This document shows, in pieces, positions 12,964 to 20,199 of a stretch of 20,199 bases of DNA. This DNA is from CAYHZL01 sp964361075 (lineage in GTDB: Bacteria > Bacteroidota > Ignavibacteria > UBA10030 > UBA8401). How positions within the stretch are numbered: position 1 is the stretch's first letter; each line of letters starts with the position of its first letter. The stretch spans positions 1 through 20,199 of the forward strand of contig CAYHZL010000040.1 of assembly GCA_964361075.1 (NCBI GenBank), in the 5' to 3' direction. Position numbers and translations under genes: made by a program. The notes below the pieces were generated by a model. That model searched no databases, was not told the origin of the DNA, and worked only from the letters and a program-made list of their open reading frames with translations.

Positions 12964-15168
12964 ATGGACGCAAATCCTTCATATTTAAAAATGTTTGGCT
13001 ATGAAGATGTTAGCGAATTACATGGAACATCGTTGCTGAATCAGATTGCTCCTCAATGTCGCGATGAAGTACTTGAACGTGTGAAACAGCGGGCAGCAGG
13101 ACTGAATGCTGCGAGCATGTATGAAACCATTGGGCTTCGCAAGGATGGTTCTCAATTTCCATTTCTTGTTTCGGTCAATCGCATTCTGCTCTCCGACGGT
13201 CCGCTAACAATTAGTTTCTTTACTGACATTACGGAACGCAAACAGTCGGAAGAATTGTTAAAGGCAAGTAACGAGTTGCTCTCGTTGTTTATCTTTCATT
13301 CACCAATTTATGCATACATCAAAGAAGTTACTCCACACAGCAGTATCGTTTTGGAGTGTAGTGACAATTTTGTGGAGATGATTGGTATTCCGAGAAGTGA
13401 AATGATCGGCAAACCCATGTCGGAATTGTTTTCGCCCGAGTTTGCTGCAAAAATAACAGCAGACGACTGGGCTGTCATTTCCAAAGGTGATGTGCTGAAA
13501 GTCGACGAGGAATTAAACGGCAAGAACTATACCACCATAAAGTTTCCTATCCATCAGGGAAATAAAACTTTATTGGCCGGATACACCATCGATATTACTG
13601 CGCGCAAACAAGCAGAAGAATCGTTGCGAAAAAGTGAGGAGCGATTATGTCTTTCTTTGGAAGCTGGAAAGCAGGGGATGTACGACTTTAATCTTCAAAC
13701 GGGTGCGGTTGTTGTTAATGATCAATATGCATTAATGCTTGGCTACGATCCAAAAACATTTGTGGAGACACAAGCCTCTTGGTTAGAACGACTTCACCCT
13801 GATGATAAAGATACAATTACAAAAGCATTGTCGGAGTATATAGAGGAAAAAATTCCAGAATACAAAGTTGAATTCAGACTACAAACAAAAGACAATAATT
13901 GGAAATGGGTTCTCTCATTTGGAAAAATAGTTGAGTATGATTCCAACGGAAAGCCGCTGCGTATGCTCGGCACACATACTGATATCACGGAGCGAAAACA
14001 AACTGAAGAAATAATATTCAACAGGCAAAAGATGGAAAGCATTGGTGTGCTTGCCAGCGGCATCGCACACGATTTTAATAATCTGCTTGGAGCAATGATG
14101 GGAAATATTTCGCTGGCACAAGCACTCTTGCCAGCCGATCATCCGGTCGCAAAAAATATTGAGCGAGCGTTAGTGGCGATGGAACGCGCCGCAACACTGA
14201 CGAAACAAATGCTTGCCTATTCCGGCAAAGGAATATTTCAGATACTCACAATTGATATGGTTGCGATGGTGAAAGAACGTGTTGGTCTGTTTGAAGCCTC
14301 ATTGCCAAAGAATGTAAAATTGAGAGCAAACTTTTCTCCCACTCCGGTGTATGTGAAAGGAGATCCGGGACAGATCGAACAGATTGTCATCAATCTCATT
14401 ATCAACGGTGGCGATGCGATAGGAGAAAAACAAGGAGTTGTTTCTATCGAAGTATCGTCAGCAACAATGTCACGAGAAGAACTTACGGCGTATGGTACGC
14501 TGACGAACACGACGTTGAAAGAAGGCTTCTACGCATTGCTGCAAGTAACAGACAACGGTAGCGGCATGAGCAAAGAGACGCAGAAAAAAATCTTCGATCC
14601 GTTTTTCACAACAAAATTTATTGGACGCGGTCTCGGACTTTCTGCAGTGTTGGGAATTATTCGCGGACATGAAGGCGGCATTGCGTTTGAAAGTACGGAA
14701 GGAGTGGGAACAACATTCCGCGTACTATTGCCGTTGGCGAGTGTACCTGTTCCCATCGAAGCAACAGCGCACAGTGAAAAATTTTCTCAGACGCCCGAAC
14801 AAGCAACAGTTCTTGTTATTGATGACGAACAATATGTTATTGATATGGCGAGCGATATTTTAGAAACGGGAAATTACAAGGCGATAACACAAATACATCC
14901 TGTTGAAGCTGTGAAGATCTATGAGCAGCAATGGAAAACAATTGCGTTGGTTATTCTCGATCTCTCAATGCCGGATATGAGCGGCAAAGAAGTGCTGATG
15001 CAGATGCGAAAAATAAATCCGAAGGTAAAAGTAATTCTTTCCTCCGGCTATTCTGAAGAAGAGGCAAATCGACAGATAGGTAATGTAAAAGCAACAGCTT
15101 TTATACAAAAACCATACAGAGTGAATACATTGTTGTCGTTAGTACGCAAAGTGCTGGAAATGAAATAA
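12964..15168 (+). CDS. Hybrid PAS sensor histidine kinase with receiver domain, 5' end disrupted by the IS
   Basis: Numbered from the ATG at 12964, the order is a truncated PAS (about 1-90), two more PAS domains (about 100-215 and 220-345, each ending DITxRKQ), HisKA with ASGIAHDFNNLLG (His369), HATPase (NLIINGGDAIGE, DNGSGMS, GRGLGLSAVLGII) and a C-terminal receiver with Asp666 (VILDLSMPDMSG). The PAS reading frame continues upstream of this ATG to 12913 (FIEQAPIGIALSRDGVT, the normal start of a PAS fold), right up to the IS tip at 12910. The native start and any upstream domains are therefore missing. There is no membrane segment in what remains. Translation might still begin at 12964, giving a kinase with a broken first PAS. 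Its role, ligand and regulator partner are unknown. Confidence 0.85.
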   Translation: MDANPSYLKMFGYEDVSELHGTSLLNQIAPQCRDEVLERVKQRAAGLNAASMYETIGLRKDGSQFPFLVSVNRILLSDGPLTISFFTDITERKQSEELLKASNELLSLFIFHSPIYAYIKEVTPHSSIVLECSDNFVEMIGIPRSEMIGKPMSELFSPEFAAKITADDWAVISKGDVLKVDEELNGKNYTTIKFPIHQGNKTLLAGYTIDITARKQAEESLRKSEERLCLSLEAGKQGMYDFNLQTGAVVVNDQYALMLGYDPKTFVETQASWLERLHPDDKDTITKALSEYIEEKIPEYKVEFRLQTKDNNWKWVLSFGKIVEYDSNGKPLRMLGTHTDITERKQTEEIIFNRQKMESIGVLASGIAHDFNNLLGAMMGNISLAQALLPADHPVAKNIERALVAMERAATLTKQMLAYSGKGIFQILTIDMVAMVKERVGLFEASLPKNVKLRANFSPTPVYVKGDPGQIEQIVINLIINGGDAIGEKQGVVSIEVSSATMSREELTAYGTLTNTTLKEGFYALLQVTDNGSGMSKETQKKIFDPFFTTKFIGRGLGLSAVLGIIRGHEGGIAFESTEGVGTTFRVLLPLASVPVPIEATAHSEKFSQTPEQATVLVIDDEQYVIDMASDILETGNYKAITQIHPVEAVKIYEQQWKTIALVILDLSMPDMSGKEVLMQMRKINPKVKVILSSGYSEEEANRQIGNVKATAFIQKPYRVNTLLSLVRKVLEMK

Positions 15169-15199
15169 ATAATATTTCACAAAAAATATTTTTACAACC

Positions 15200-15367
15200 A
15201 TGGCAAAACAAAAAGAAGAAAAACCATTTCTTATTAAATGTCCGAACTGCAAACAAATGCGTGAACCGGACTTCAACGATACAACGCGCCGTTATGTGTG
15301 CACCCTGTGTGCATCGCCGGTTGATGTGCAGGTGATCATCGAGAAGAAGAAACGTGGAATAAAATAA
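15200..15367 (+). CDS. Small zinc-ribbon protein (55 aa)
   Basis: This short gene begins MAKQKEEKPF and has two CxxC pairs, CPNC at 14-17 and CTLC at 34-37, separated by a basic stretch, then a strand (VDVQVII) and a KKKRG tail. The spacing fits a rubredoxin-like or ribosomal-type zinc ribbon that binds one zinc ion. It lies 31 bases after the hybrid kinase and 22 bases before the next membrane-protein gene, in the same direction. Function is unknown; nucleic-acid binding is possible given the basic ends. Confidence 0.75.
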   Translation: MAKQKEEKPFLIKCPNCKQMREPDFNDTTRRYVCTLCASPVDVQVIIEKKKRGIK

Positions 15368-15389
15368 TCTAAATGAAGGAGAAATCGAT

Positions 15390-15677
15390 ATGGGCGATTT
15401 TATCAATTTGGTTGTATCCAACACATCGTACACACTTATCGTGGCATGTGTCTGTATTGCGATCATCTTTTTTGTAATAAAAAAAATGATCAAGCTCATC
15501 ATGTATGCCTTTGTTCTCCTGATCGCATTTCTGGCGTATCTCTATTACACAGGTGAAACTGTTGCCACCACTGTTGAGACAACCCAAAAGGCAATAGAAA
15601 AAGGGGAACAGGTTGTGAAAGAAAACAAAGATGGTCAGGAAATAAAAAAGAAGATCGAAAAAGAAATAAAAAAATAG
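15390..15677 (+). CDS. Small membrane protein with charged coiled-coil tail (95 aa)
   Basis: I do not recognise the family. Two hydrophobic segments (about 15-31, TLIVACVCIAIIFFVI, and about 34-53, LIMYAFVLLIAFLAYLYY) form a probable helical hairpin in the inner membrane. A lysine/glutamate-rich tail follows (from about 66; KAIEKGEQVVKENK, EIKKKIEKEIKK), probably a coiled coil in the cytoplasm. The ATG is preceded by GAAGGAG (about 15373-15379), a good ribosome-binding site. It follows the zinc-ribbon gene by 22 bases. Confidence 0.75.
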   Translation: MGDFINLVVSNTSYTLIVACVCIAIIFFVIKKMIKLIMYAFVLLIAFLAYLYYTGETVATTVETTQKAIEKGEQVVKENKDGQEIKKKIEKEIKK

Positions 15678-15772
15678 CGAATCAATGTTCCGAAATTGGT
15701 TTGCCGTTTTCAAATGCTATTGTTGCAATAGTGTGCAAATCATCGTCATAAAAAAATGCTTACGAAACTTTC

Positions 15773-15802
15773 TTGTTGCAAATAAAAAACTTTGTATATT
15801 TG
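15773..15802 (+). promoter_or_regulatory. Bacteroidota-type promoter for the GroES-like gene
   Basis: TTG at 15773-15775 is followed after 19 bases by TATATTTG (15795-15802), matching the Bacteroidota -33/-7 consensus (TTTG, about 19-21 bases, TAnnTTTG). Transcription would begin about 38 bases before the GroES-like ATG at 15847. This also helps identify the lineage of the contig. Confidence 0.65.
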
Positions 15803-15846
15803 TGCAGCGTGTAGAAAGTGAGCGAAGCCATCACTTCGTGAAAAGT

Positions 15847-16233
15847 ATGGACAATACATCGAAAAAGAAAATAATTCTTGTCGGCGACCGCGTTCTCATT
15901 CATCCGGATAAAGAACAGGAAAAATCGCGGCACGGTTTGTATCTCCCGCCCGGCGTGAAAGAAAAAGACAGAGTGCAGAGCGGATATATCAGCAAAACCG
16001 GTCCCGGCTATCCTGTCATCAATCCGAATTTTGTCGATCAAGAATCGTGGTCAACAACGCCGAGAGATCCGGTGAAATATATTCCGTTGCAAGCAGAGGA
16101 AGGAGACTATGCATTGTTCCTTCGCGATGCTGCCATCGAAATTGAATATGAAGGCGAGCAATATCTTATCGTGCAGCAATCGCAATTGCTGATGCTTATT
16201 CGCCGCGATACACTTGCCGAACTTGGTTTATGA
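15847..16233 (+). CDS. GroES-like (Cpn10-family) co-chaperonin homologue
   Basis: The 128-aa protein begins MDNTSKKKIILVGDRVLIHPD, matching the GroES N-terminus (GDRVL). A mobile-loop-like segment follows (KSRHGLYLPPGVKEKDRVQSG), then GYISKTGPGYP and a C-terminal EGEQYLIVQQSQLLMLIRR, which aligns with the GroES end (GEEYLILxESDILAV). An extra loop (PNFVDQESWSTTPRDPVKYIP, about 56-76 region) makes it longer than the ~95-aa canonical GroES. That insertion is familiar from divergent GroES-like proteins of Bacteroidota. Whether it works with GroEL is unknown; no GroEL is nearby. The start at 15847 is preferred to the upstream ATG at 15685, because the extra N-terminus would run through the promoter and is not GroES-like. 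It overlaps the next gene by four bases. Confidence 0.85.
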   Translation: MDNTSKKKIILVGDRVLIHPDKEQEKSRHGLYLPPGVKEKDRVQSGYISKTGPGYPVINPNFVDQESWSTTPRDPVKYIPLQAEEGDYALFLRDAAIEIEYEGEQYLIVQQSQLLMLIRRDTLAELGL

Positions 16234-16502
16234 ACAACAACGTACATATTTTTAGCGAAGCCCATCTGCACAAACAATTAGAATCGTCGCCATTCACGCA
16301 AGGATTTTACACCGTGCATTTTTTTACGCGCAACGGAGAGTTTGCCAAAGAACCGACTGAAACACTTTCCGAATATTATTTGTATCCGTCCGGCGGCACA
16401 CTGCGCGACAGTACTTTCAATTTAGTCTTTTATGATTCACAGTTTGATACGTATCGCGGATTTCAACCGCCGCATTTGAAAAAAGGGTCAGCCAGTGGCT
16501 GA
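16230..16502 (+). CDS. Hypothetical protein (90 aa)
   Basis: The family is not recognised. The ATG overlaps the GroES-like stop (ATGA, 16230-16233), so it is translationally coupled and may work with that protein. It is soluble, with aromatic-rich strands (GFYTVHFFTRNG, EYYLYPSGG, FNLVFYDSQFDTYRGF). The last residues (GSASG) and the stop codon are supplied by a hairpin repeat at 16488-16502, so the natural C-terminus may have been altered by the repeat. Confidence 0.7.
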   Translation: MNNNVHIFSEAHLHKQLESSPFTQGFYTVHFFTRNGEFAKEPTETLSEYYLYPSGGTLRDSTFNLVFYDSQFDTYRGFQPPHLKKGSASG

Positions 16503-16517
16503 TGCGCCTCTGGCGCA
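16488..16517. repeat. Twin hairpin element at the end of the 90-aa gene
   Basis: Two adjacent stem-loops are present. One is TCAGCCA (16488-16494) / TGGCTGA (16496-16502) with a single-base centre. The other is TGCGCC (16503-16508) / GGCGCA (16512-16517) with a TCT loop. The stop codon TGA (16500-16502) of the upstream gene is part of the first stem. There is no T tract, so it is more likely a small dispersed repeat or mRNA-stabilising element than a standard terminator. Confidence 0.6.
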
Positions 16518-16547
16518 AAAGTAACTTCACCATAAAGGAACACACTC

Positions 16548-18956
16548 TTGCACATCGAACACATTCTTGAAAGTATTTCCGGCGGATTTTTTGCTCTCGA
16601 TAAAGATCTTCACTTTACATATTGGAATAAAGCGGCGGAAGAAGGAGCCGGCTATACACGCGAAGAAGTACTTGGAAAGCATGTGTTCGAAATTTTCCCC
16701 AACGCCGAACATGACGAGCTTGGTGAAAAATATCGTCGCGCGCTTGAAACGAAAACTTTTCAATCGCACAGCAGAGGATATCTCGACAGCAGCGATGAGA
16801 AGTGGTTCGATATCCGCATGTATCCGAATGAAAACNNNNNNNNNNAAAACGGTTTGTCTGTATTTTTTCAGGATATTACCGAACAAAAACAGCAAGAGCG
16901 GCAGCGCGAAACGCTTCTTGAAATTTCTCAAATCATCAACACCAGTAAACAACTGGACGAGTTGTGTTTAAAAGTTACGCACGCGCTGATGACGCGGTAC
17001 GAACTTCCGTTGCATGGCGTGTTGTTGTATCTGTATCGCGCAAGTGAAAATAAATTGCTGTTGGTGGCGCCGGAATTTGAAAATGCCGAGTTACACAAAT
17101 CGCTCGCGTTAGTTGATCTTGTGCAAGAGTCGCCGCTTACGGTGGTTGATGCGTTGCTGACGAAATCGCGATTGTTGACCGGTGATATTACGCGAAGTAT
17201 TGTGTACGGTGTTGCGCCGCAGCTTGTGTTGACATCGTCGCTTTCAACATTAGCAACACTGCCGTTGAAAGTGGAAAGCGAAGTTGTCGGTGTGTTGGAA
17301 ATTCTGTTGCATTTGAATAAAGATTCTGCCGAACGCGAGCTTTCATTTCTTTCGGTGATCGCGAATGAAATTGCAATTGGTATCAGCCGCCGCGGATTAA
17401 TTGACGAGTTGCGCGTAAAAAATATTGATTTGGAAATTCAACGCGCACAAACGCAAGATGCGATTGACACTTTAAAACGTTTTCTCGCGTACTTCAGCCA
17501 CGAACTTCGTTCGCCGCTCAATTCCATTATCGGATTTTCTGATCTCATCGCACATGAGTTTGCATCGCTTAACGAAGCAACTATTCGTGAATATAATTCT
17601 GCCATTCATACCAGCGGCGAGCATTTGCTTCATCTTATCAACGACATTCTTGATCTTTCGAAAATTGAATCGGGCAAAATGGAATTACTGTTTTCGAACA
17701 TTCCCATCCGCAATTTTTTACAAGACGTGCAGCAAGCAATGTTCGCGCAAGCCGGCGCAAAAAAAATTATGCTGGATTTAAATGTTGCCGAAGAATTAGA
17801 CGATATGATAGCGGACAAAGTTCGGCTGAAACAAATTGTATTGAATCTTGTTTCGAACGCAGTGAAGTTCAGCCGCAGCGAAAGCAAAATAATAATTTCT
17901 GCGAAGCGCGTGCAGAACGATATTGAATTCAGTGTGCAGGATTTTGGTCTTGGTATTCGCTCTGAAGAAATAAATAAATTATTCCAGCCGTTTCAGCAAA
18001 TGGAAGCCGGGACAAAAAAACATGAAGGAACCGGACTCGGTCTTGCCATCACCAAAAAACTTGTGGAACTGCACGGCGGTTCAATTTTTGTAGTGAGCGA
18101 ATGGCAAGAAGGAAGTACATTCATCGTGCGTGTGCCGATGATGGTGCATGCAGAAGGCGAGACCGAAAATGTTTTGCAAAAACTTTCCGAACTGCGCGGA
18201 CATGACGCTTCGCCGCGCCGCGTGTTGATTGTAGAAGATAAGCCGCACGCGCGGACATTGCTTCGCACCTATTTAAATGATGCCGGCTATATCACCGAAA
18301 TTGCAACCAACGGTGTGGAAGCATTGGAGAAAGCAAAAATTTGGAAACCCGATGCGATTACGCTTGATATTTTATTGCCGGTGAAAGATGGCTGGCAAGT
18401 GATGCGCGAATTGAAAGAGCATCCGCTCTGCAAAAATATTCCGGTCATTATTATTTCGATGGTGGATGAACGAAACATCGGCTACGGTCTTGGCGCGGTT
18501 GATTATTTTGTGAAGCCGGTGCAGAAAGAACAATTGCTTGGTGCGCTGAAAAAAATTACTGCAGAACGTGCGCCAAATAAAACTTCTGCAAAAATTTTGG
18601 TGATTGATGATGACAAATCCGTTACCGATTTAGTGCAGGTCATTCTGGAATCGGAAGGATGCGTGGTGGTGAAAGCGCACAGCGGCAAAGAAGGACTTGC
18701 GCTTGCAGAATCCGAAAAGCCCGACCTCATCATTCTTGATTTAGTTATGCCCGACATCTCAGGATTTAATGTTGCGTACCAGTTGAAACACAATAGTGCG
18801 ACGTTCACTATTCCCGTTATGATTATGACGTCAATGGAAATTGACGACGAAACACGAGAGCAGTTGGAAGGGTTTGTTGTGAGCTTGATGAAAAAATCCG
18901 GTTTCACCAAGCGTGATTTGTTGAACGAGATAGCTTCAATCGAAGGAAAGAAATAG
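16548..18956 (+). CDS. Hybrid histidine kinase (PAS-GAF-HisKA-HATPase-REC-REC)
   Basis: A cytoplasmic hybrid kinase of about 800 aa starts at TTG (16548), with AAAGGA about ten bases upstream and the PAS domain beginning at once (HILESISGGFFALD). In order: PAS (1-115), GAF-like region (about 120-275), HisKA with FSHELRSPLNSIIGF (His318, numbering includes the gap), HATPase (NLVSNAVKFS, DFGLGI, GTGLGLAITKKLVELHGG), receiver 1 (Asp607 in ITLDILLP) and receiver 2 (Asp731 in IILDLVMPDISG). There is no membrane segment, so the signal is probably internal. A 10-N gap (16836-16845) lies in the PAS domain. The frame is open across it, but the flanks overlap, so the length is uncertain by a few residues. 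The reaction is autophosphorylation and phosphotransfer; partners are unknown. Confidence 0.9.
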   Translation: MHIEHILESISGGFFALDKDLHFTYWNKAAEEGAGYTREEVLGKHVFEIFPNAEHDELGEKYRRALETKTFQSHSRGYLDSSDEKWFDIRMYPNENXXXXNGLSVFFQDITEQKQQERQRETLLEISQIINTSKQLDELCLKVTHALMTRYELPLHGVLLYLYRASENKLLLVAPEFENAELHKSLALVDLVQESPLTVVDALLTKSRLLTGDITRSIVYGVAPQLVLTSSLSTLATLPLKVESEVVGVLEILLHLNKDSAERELSFLSVIANEIAIGISRRGLIDELRVKNIDLEIQRAQTQDAIDTLKRFLAYFSHELRSPLNSIIGFSDLIAHEFASLNEATIREYNSAIHTSGEHLLHLINDILDLSKIESGKMELLFSNIPIRNFLQDVQQAMFAQAGAKKIMLDLNVAEELDDMIADKVRLKQIVLNLVSNAVKFSRSESKIIISAKRVQNDIEFSVQDFGLGIRSEEINKLFQPFQQMEAGTKKHEGTGLGLAITKKLVELHGGSIFVVSEWQEGSTFIVRVPMMVHAEGETENVLQKLSELRGHDASPRRVLIVEDKPHARTLLRTYLNDAGYITEIATNGVEALEKAKIWKPDAITLDILLPVKDGWQVMRELKEHPLCKNIPVIIISMVDERNIGYGLGAVDYFVKPVQKEQLLGALKKITAERAPNKTSAKILVIDDDKSVTDLVQVILESEGCVVVKAHSGKEGLALAESEKPDLIILDLVMPDISGFNVAYQLKHNSATFTIPVMIMTSMEIDDETREQLEGFVVSLMKKSGFTKRDLLNEIASIEGKK
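16836..16845. other. Assembly gap of ten Ns, probably an overlap rather than a gap
   Basis: Ten Ns sit inside the PAS domain coding region. Both flanks carry AAAAC (16831-16835 and 16846-16850). Merging them gives PNENGLSVFF, which matches the usual end of this PAS type, and keeps the frame because fifteen bases are removed. Confidence 0.85.
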
Positions 18957-18983
18957 CTACTCGGCACATACTGGTTTGTTAAT

Positions 18984-19098
18984 AGAACACGGATAATACA
19001 GATGAAACGGATTTACACGGATTCGATTTTTTTGATATTAGTAAAAGTTCCATTTTTAATCAGTCCGAATCCGTTTTTCTCTGTGTCATCAGTGTCCT
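18984..19098. repeat. Inverted-repeat intergenic element (ACGGAT type)
   Basis: The left arm (18984-19023, starting AGAACACGGATAATACAGAT) is similar to the reverse complement of the right arm (19058-19098). They share the order of AC-GAT, ACAGA, AACGGATT and the final GATT blocks. The arms are about 40 bases each with a 34-base centre. It fills the gap between the hybrid kinase and the Yip1-like gene. This looks like a MITE- or REP-like repeat; presence elsewhere in the genome must be tested. Confidence 0.7.
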
Positions 19099-19167
19099 AT
19101 TTTTGAAAACTACTGAGTAGTTACTGAAAAGAAATAAAATCCACCACTCAAACAAAAGGAGGTACAG

Positions 19168-19914
19168 ATGGAAAATCAGGTATCAGTTGAAACAGCGGCA
19201 ATGTCGCTGAGCGATAAAGTGATGAACGTCTTCGCGTCGCCATCGGAGTTATTTGACTCTGTAGCAAAATCCGAGAAGCAAGCATCGAATTATGTTATCC
19301 CGCTTCTACTTTCGATTATTGTCGGCGTTGTGTTTACCTTTGTTGTTTTTTCTCAGCCTGCAATTCAAAACCAAATGCAAGAACAACAAATGAAAGGATT
19401 TAAAAAACAAATCACTGAAAGAAAGATAACGCAGGAACAAATGGAAAAAGCAATGGAGTATTCTAAACCCGGTTCGCCTATTTTTTTAATTTTTGGCGCC
19501 GGTGGTGTGATTGTTGTAAATATTTTAATGCTGTATCTCTTCGCATTGGGATTTTTGTTGATTGGGAAATTCGGTTTTAAATCCACAGCATCGTACGGCA
19601 AGCATGTTGAAGTTGTCGGATTAGGAATGTATGTGATGGTGGTGAGTTCGTTGATTACAATGGCAATGGTTGTTGCAATGGGTTCACTGCATGCTTCACC
19701 AAGTCTTGCGTTGTTTGTTTCAAACTTTGACCCGATGAATACGATGCATAAAGTATTAGGCGCAGTAAATATTTTAACATTTTGGTACCTGGCGGTTGTT
19801 GCAATCGGCATGTCAAAGTTGTGGAATGTTTCGACGGCAAAAGCAATTGCCGGTGTCGGCGGTGCATGGGTTGTGTGGACAGCGATTACAACGCAGCTTA
19901 GCTTTGGGATGTAA
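19168..19914 (+). CDS. Yip1-domain-like multi-pass membrane protein (248 aa)
   Basis: The protein has about five hydrophobic segments (about 42-62, 105-133, 148-171, 195-215 and 225-244), with an N-terminal cytoplasmic stretch and a charged segment (QEQQMKGFKKQITERK, about 72-87) in the first loop. The pattern ASPSELFDSVAKSEKQASNYVIPLLL, followed by this membrane arrangement, resembles the Yip1 (PF04893) family of bacterial membrane proteins. Their function is poorly defined. The ATG has a near-perfect AAAGGAGG site six bases upstream (about 19157-19164). The gene stands alone between inverted-repeat elements on both sides. Confidence 0.75.
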   Translation: MENQVSVETAAMSLSDKVMNVFASPSELFDSVAKSEKQASNYVIPLLLSIIVGVVFTFVVFSQPAIQNQMQEQQMKGFKKQITERKITQEQMEKAMEYSKPGSPIFLIFGAGGVIVVNILMLYLFALGFLLIGKFGFKSTASYGKHVEVVGLGMYVMVVSSLITMAMVVAMGSLHASPSLALFVSNFDPMNTMHKVLGAVNILTFWYLAVVAIGMSKLWNVSTAKAIAGVGGAWVVWTAITTQLSFGM

Positions 19915-19924
19915 AAAATTTAGT

Positions 19925-20066
19925 AGAAGCCTTCTCAAAAACACTTTAGTACCGTCATCGCGAGGAGCGAAGCGACGTGGCGATCTTGTTCTTCATATTT
20001 AAAGTTAAGATTGCTTCGACAAAAAACGTCTCGCAATGACTATGTATCATTTTTGAAATGGCTTTT
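19925..20066. repeat. Inverted-repeat intergenic element (GTCATTGCGAGGAGCGAAG type)
   Basis: The inner arms are CGTCATCGCGAGGAGCGAAG (19953-19972, continuing to 19987) and the run AAGATTGCTTCG...CTCGCAATGAC (20007-20040). Outer arms AGAAGCCTTCTCAAAAAC (19925-19942) and TTTTTGAAATGGCTTTT (20050-20066) also pair. This sequence type, with near-matching termini, is known to be dispersed in intergenic regions of several bacterial genomes. Here one arm has decayed (an A-rich stretch replaces part of it). Confidence 0.8.
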
Positions 20067-20126
20067 AATAAAGAATACATTGATGTTAGCATCAGTATAG
20101 GGCGGTTCTATAAATTGAAAAAAAAA

Positions 20127-20199
20127 TTTCTCGCAAAGACGCGGAGTCGCAAAGTATTGATTTTATTATGCTTTAATAGTTGTTTTCTTTGCGCCTTGG
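20127..20199. repeat. Inverted-repeat intergenic element (CGCAAAGACGC type), cut by the window edge
   Basis: The left arm TTTCTCGCAAAGACGC...GTCGCAAAG (20127-20154) faces CTTTGCGCCTTGG (20187-20199) across a 32-base AT-rich centre. The right arm continues past the window. It is a third repeat type in the same 1.2-kb stretch. Confidence 0.7.

Noticed and set aside
15685..15846. N-terminal extension of the GroES-like protein
   Set aside because: The extension is cysteine- and aromatic-rich, unlike GroES, and passes through a Bacteroidota-type promoter.

Overview
The window looks like a contig from an uncultured bacterium of the Bacteroidota/Ignavibacteriota (Chlorobi) lineage. Three things point there. 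A secreted protein ends in a type IX secretion sorting domain with the NFPNPFNP signature typical of that group. At least one promoter has the Bacteroidota form (TTG, about 19 bases, TATATTTG). There are large propeller-type hybrid sensor kinases and a GroES-like protein of the Bacteroidota type. A 10-N scaffold gap at 16836-16845 shows that this is a draft assembly.

Region 1 (1-5395) is a mobile-element early region, probably prophage or plasmid derived. A gene-free segment (1-680) holds about twelve 9-bp RTGACTRTR units arranged as a large dyad around an AT-rich core, which suggests an origin or operator. A leftward, tightly coupled operon (4727 down to 725, ending at a strong terminator at 681-708) encodes a DUF932 protein, a 68-aa unknown, a WGR-domain protein, a small ATP-dependent DNA ligase, two small unknowns, a 23-aa micro-protein, a Mu Gam-like (Ku-related) protein and a 158-aa unknown. 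A divergent gene (4858-5361) encodes a sigma/HTH-like regulator. Gam, ligase and WGR together suggest a compact DNA end-binding and sealing module.

Region 2 (5648-12032) carries a periplasmic-propeller histidine kinase overlapping a NarL/LuxR response regulator. Next comes a promoter region with repeated TAGACGAT boxes, then a secreted FG-GAP/PKD/HYR protein with a T9SS tail whose two halves differ sharply in base composition. A perfect terminator closes the region.

Region 3 (12058-12910) is a left-truncated IS3-family (IS407-like) element. Its right end lies inside the PAS domain of the next gene, so that hybrid kinase (12964-15168) has lost its native start.

Region 4 (15200-18956) has a small zinc-ribbon protein, a small membrane protein, a GroES-like protein, a short unknown and a second hybrid kinase (PAS-GAF-HisKA-HATPase-REC-REC). 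Region 5 (18957-20199) has a Yip1-like membrane protein surrounded by three different inverted-repeat intergenic elements, the last cut by the window edge.
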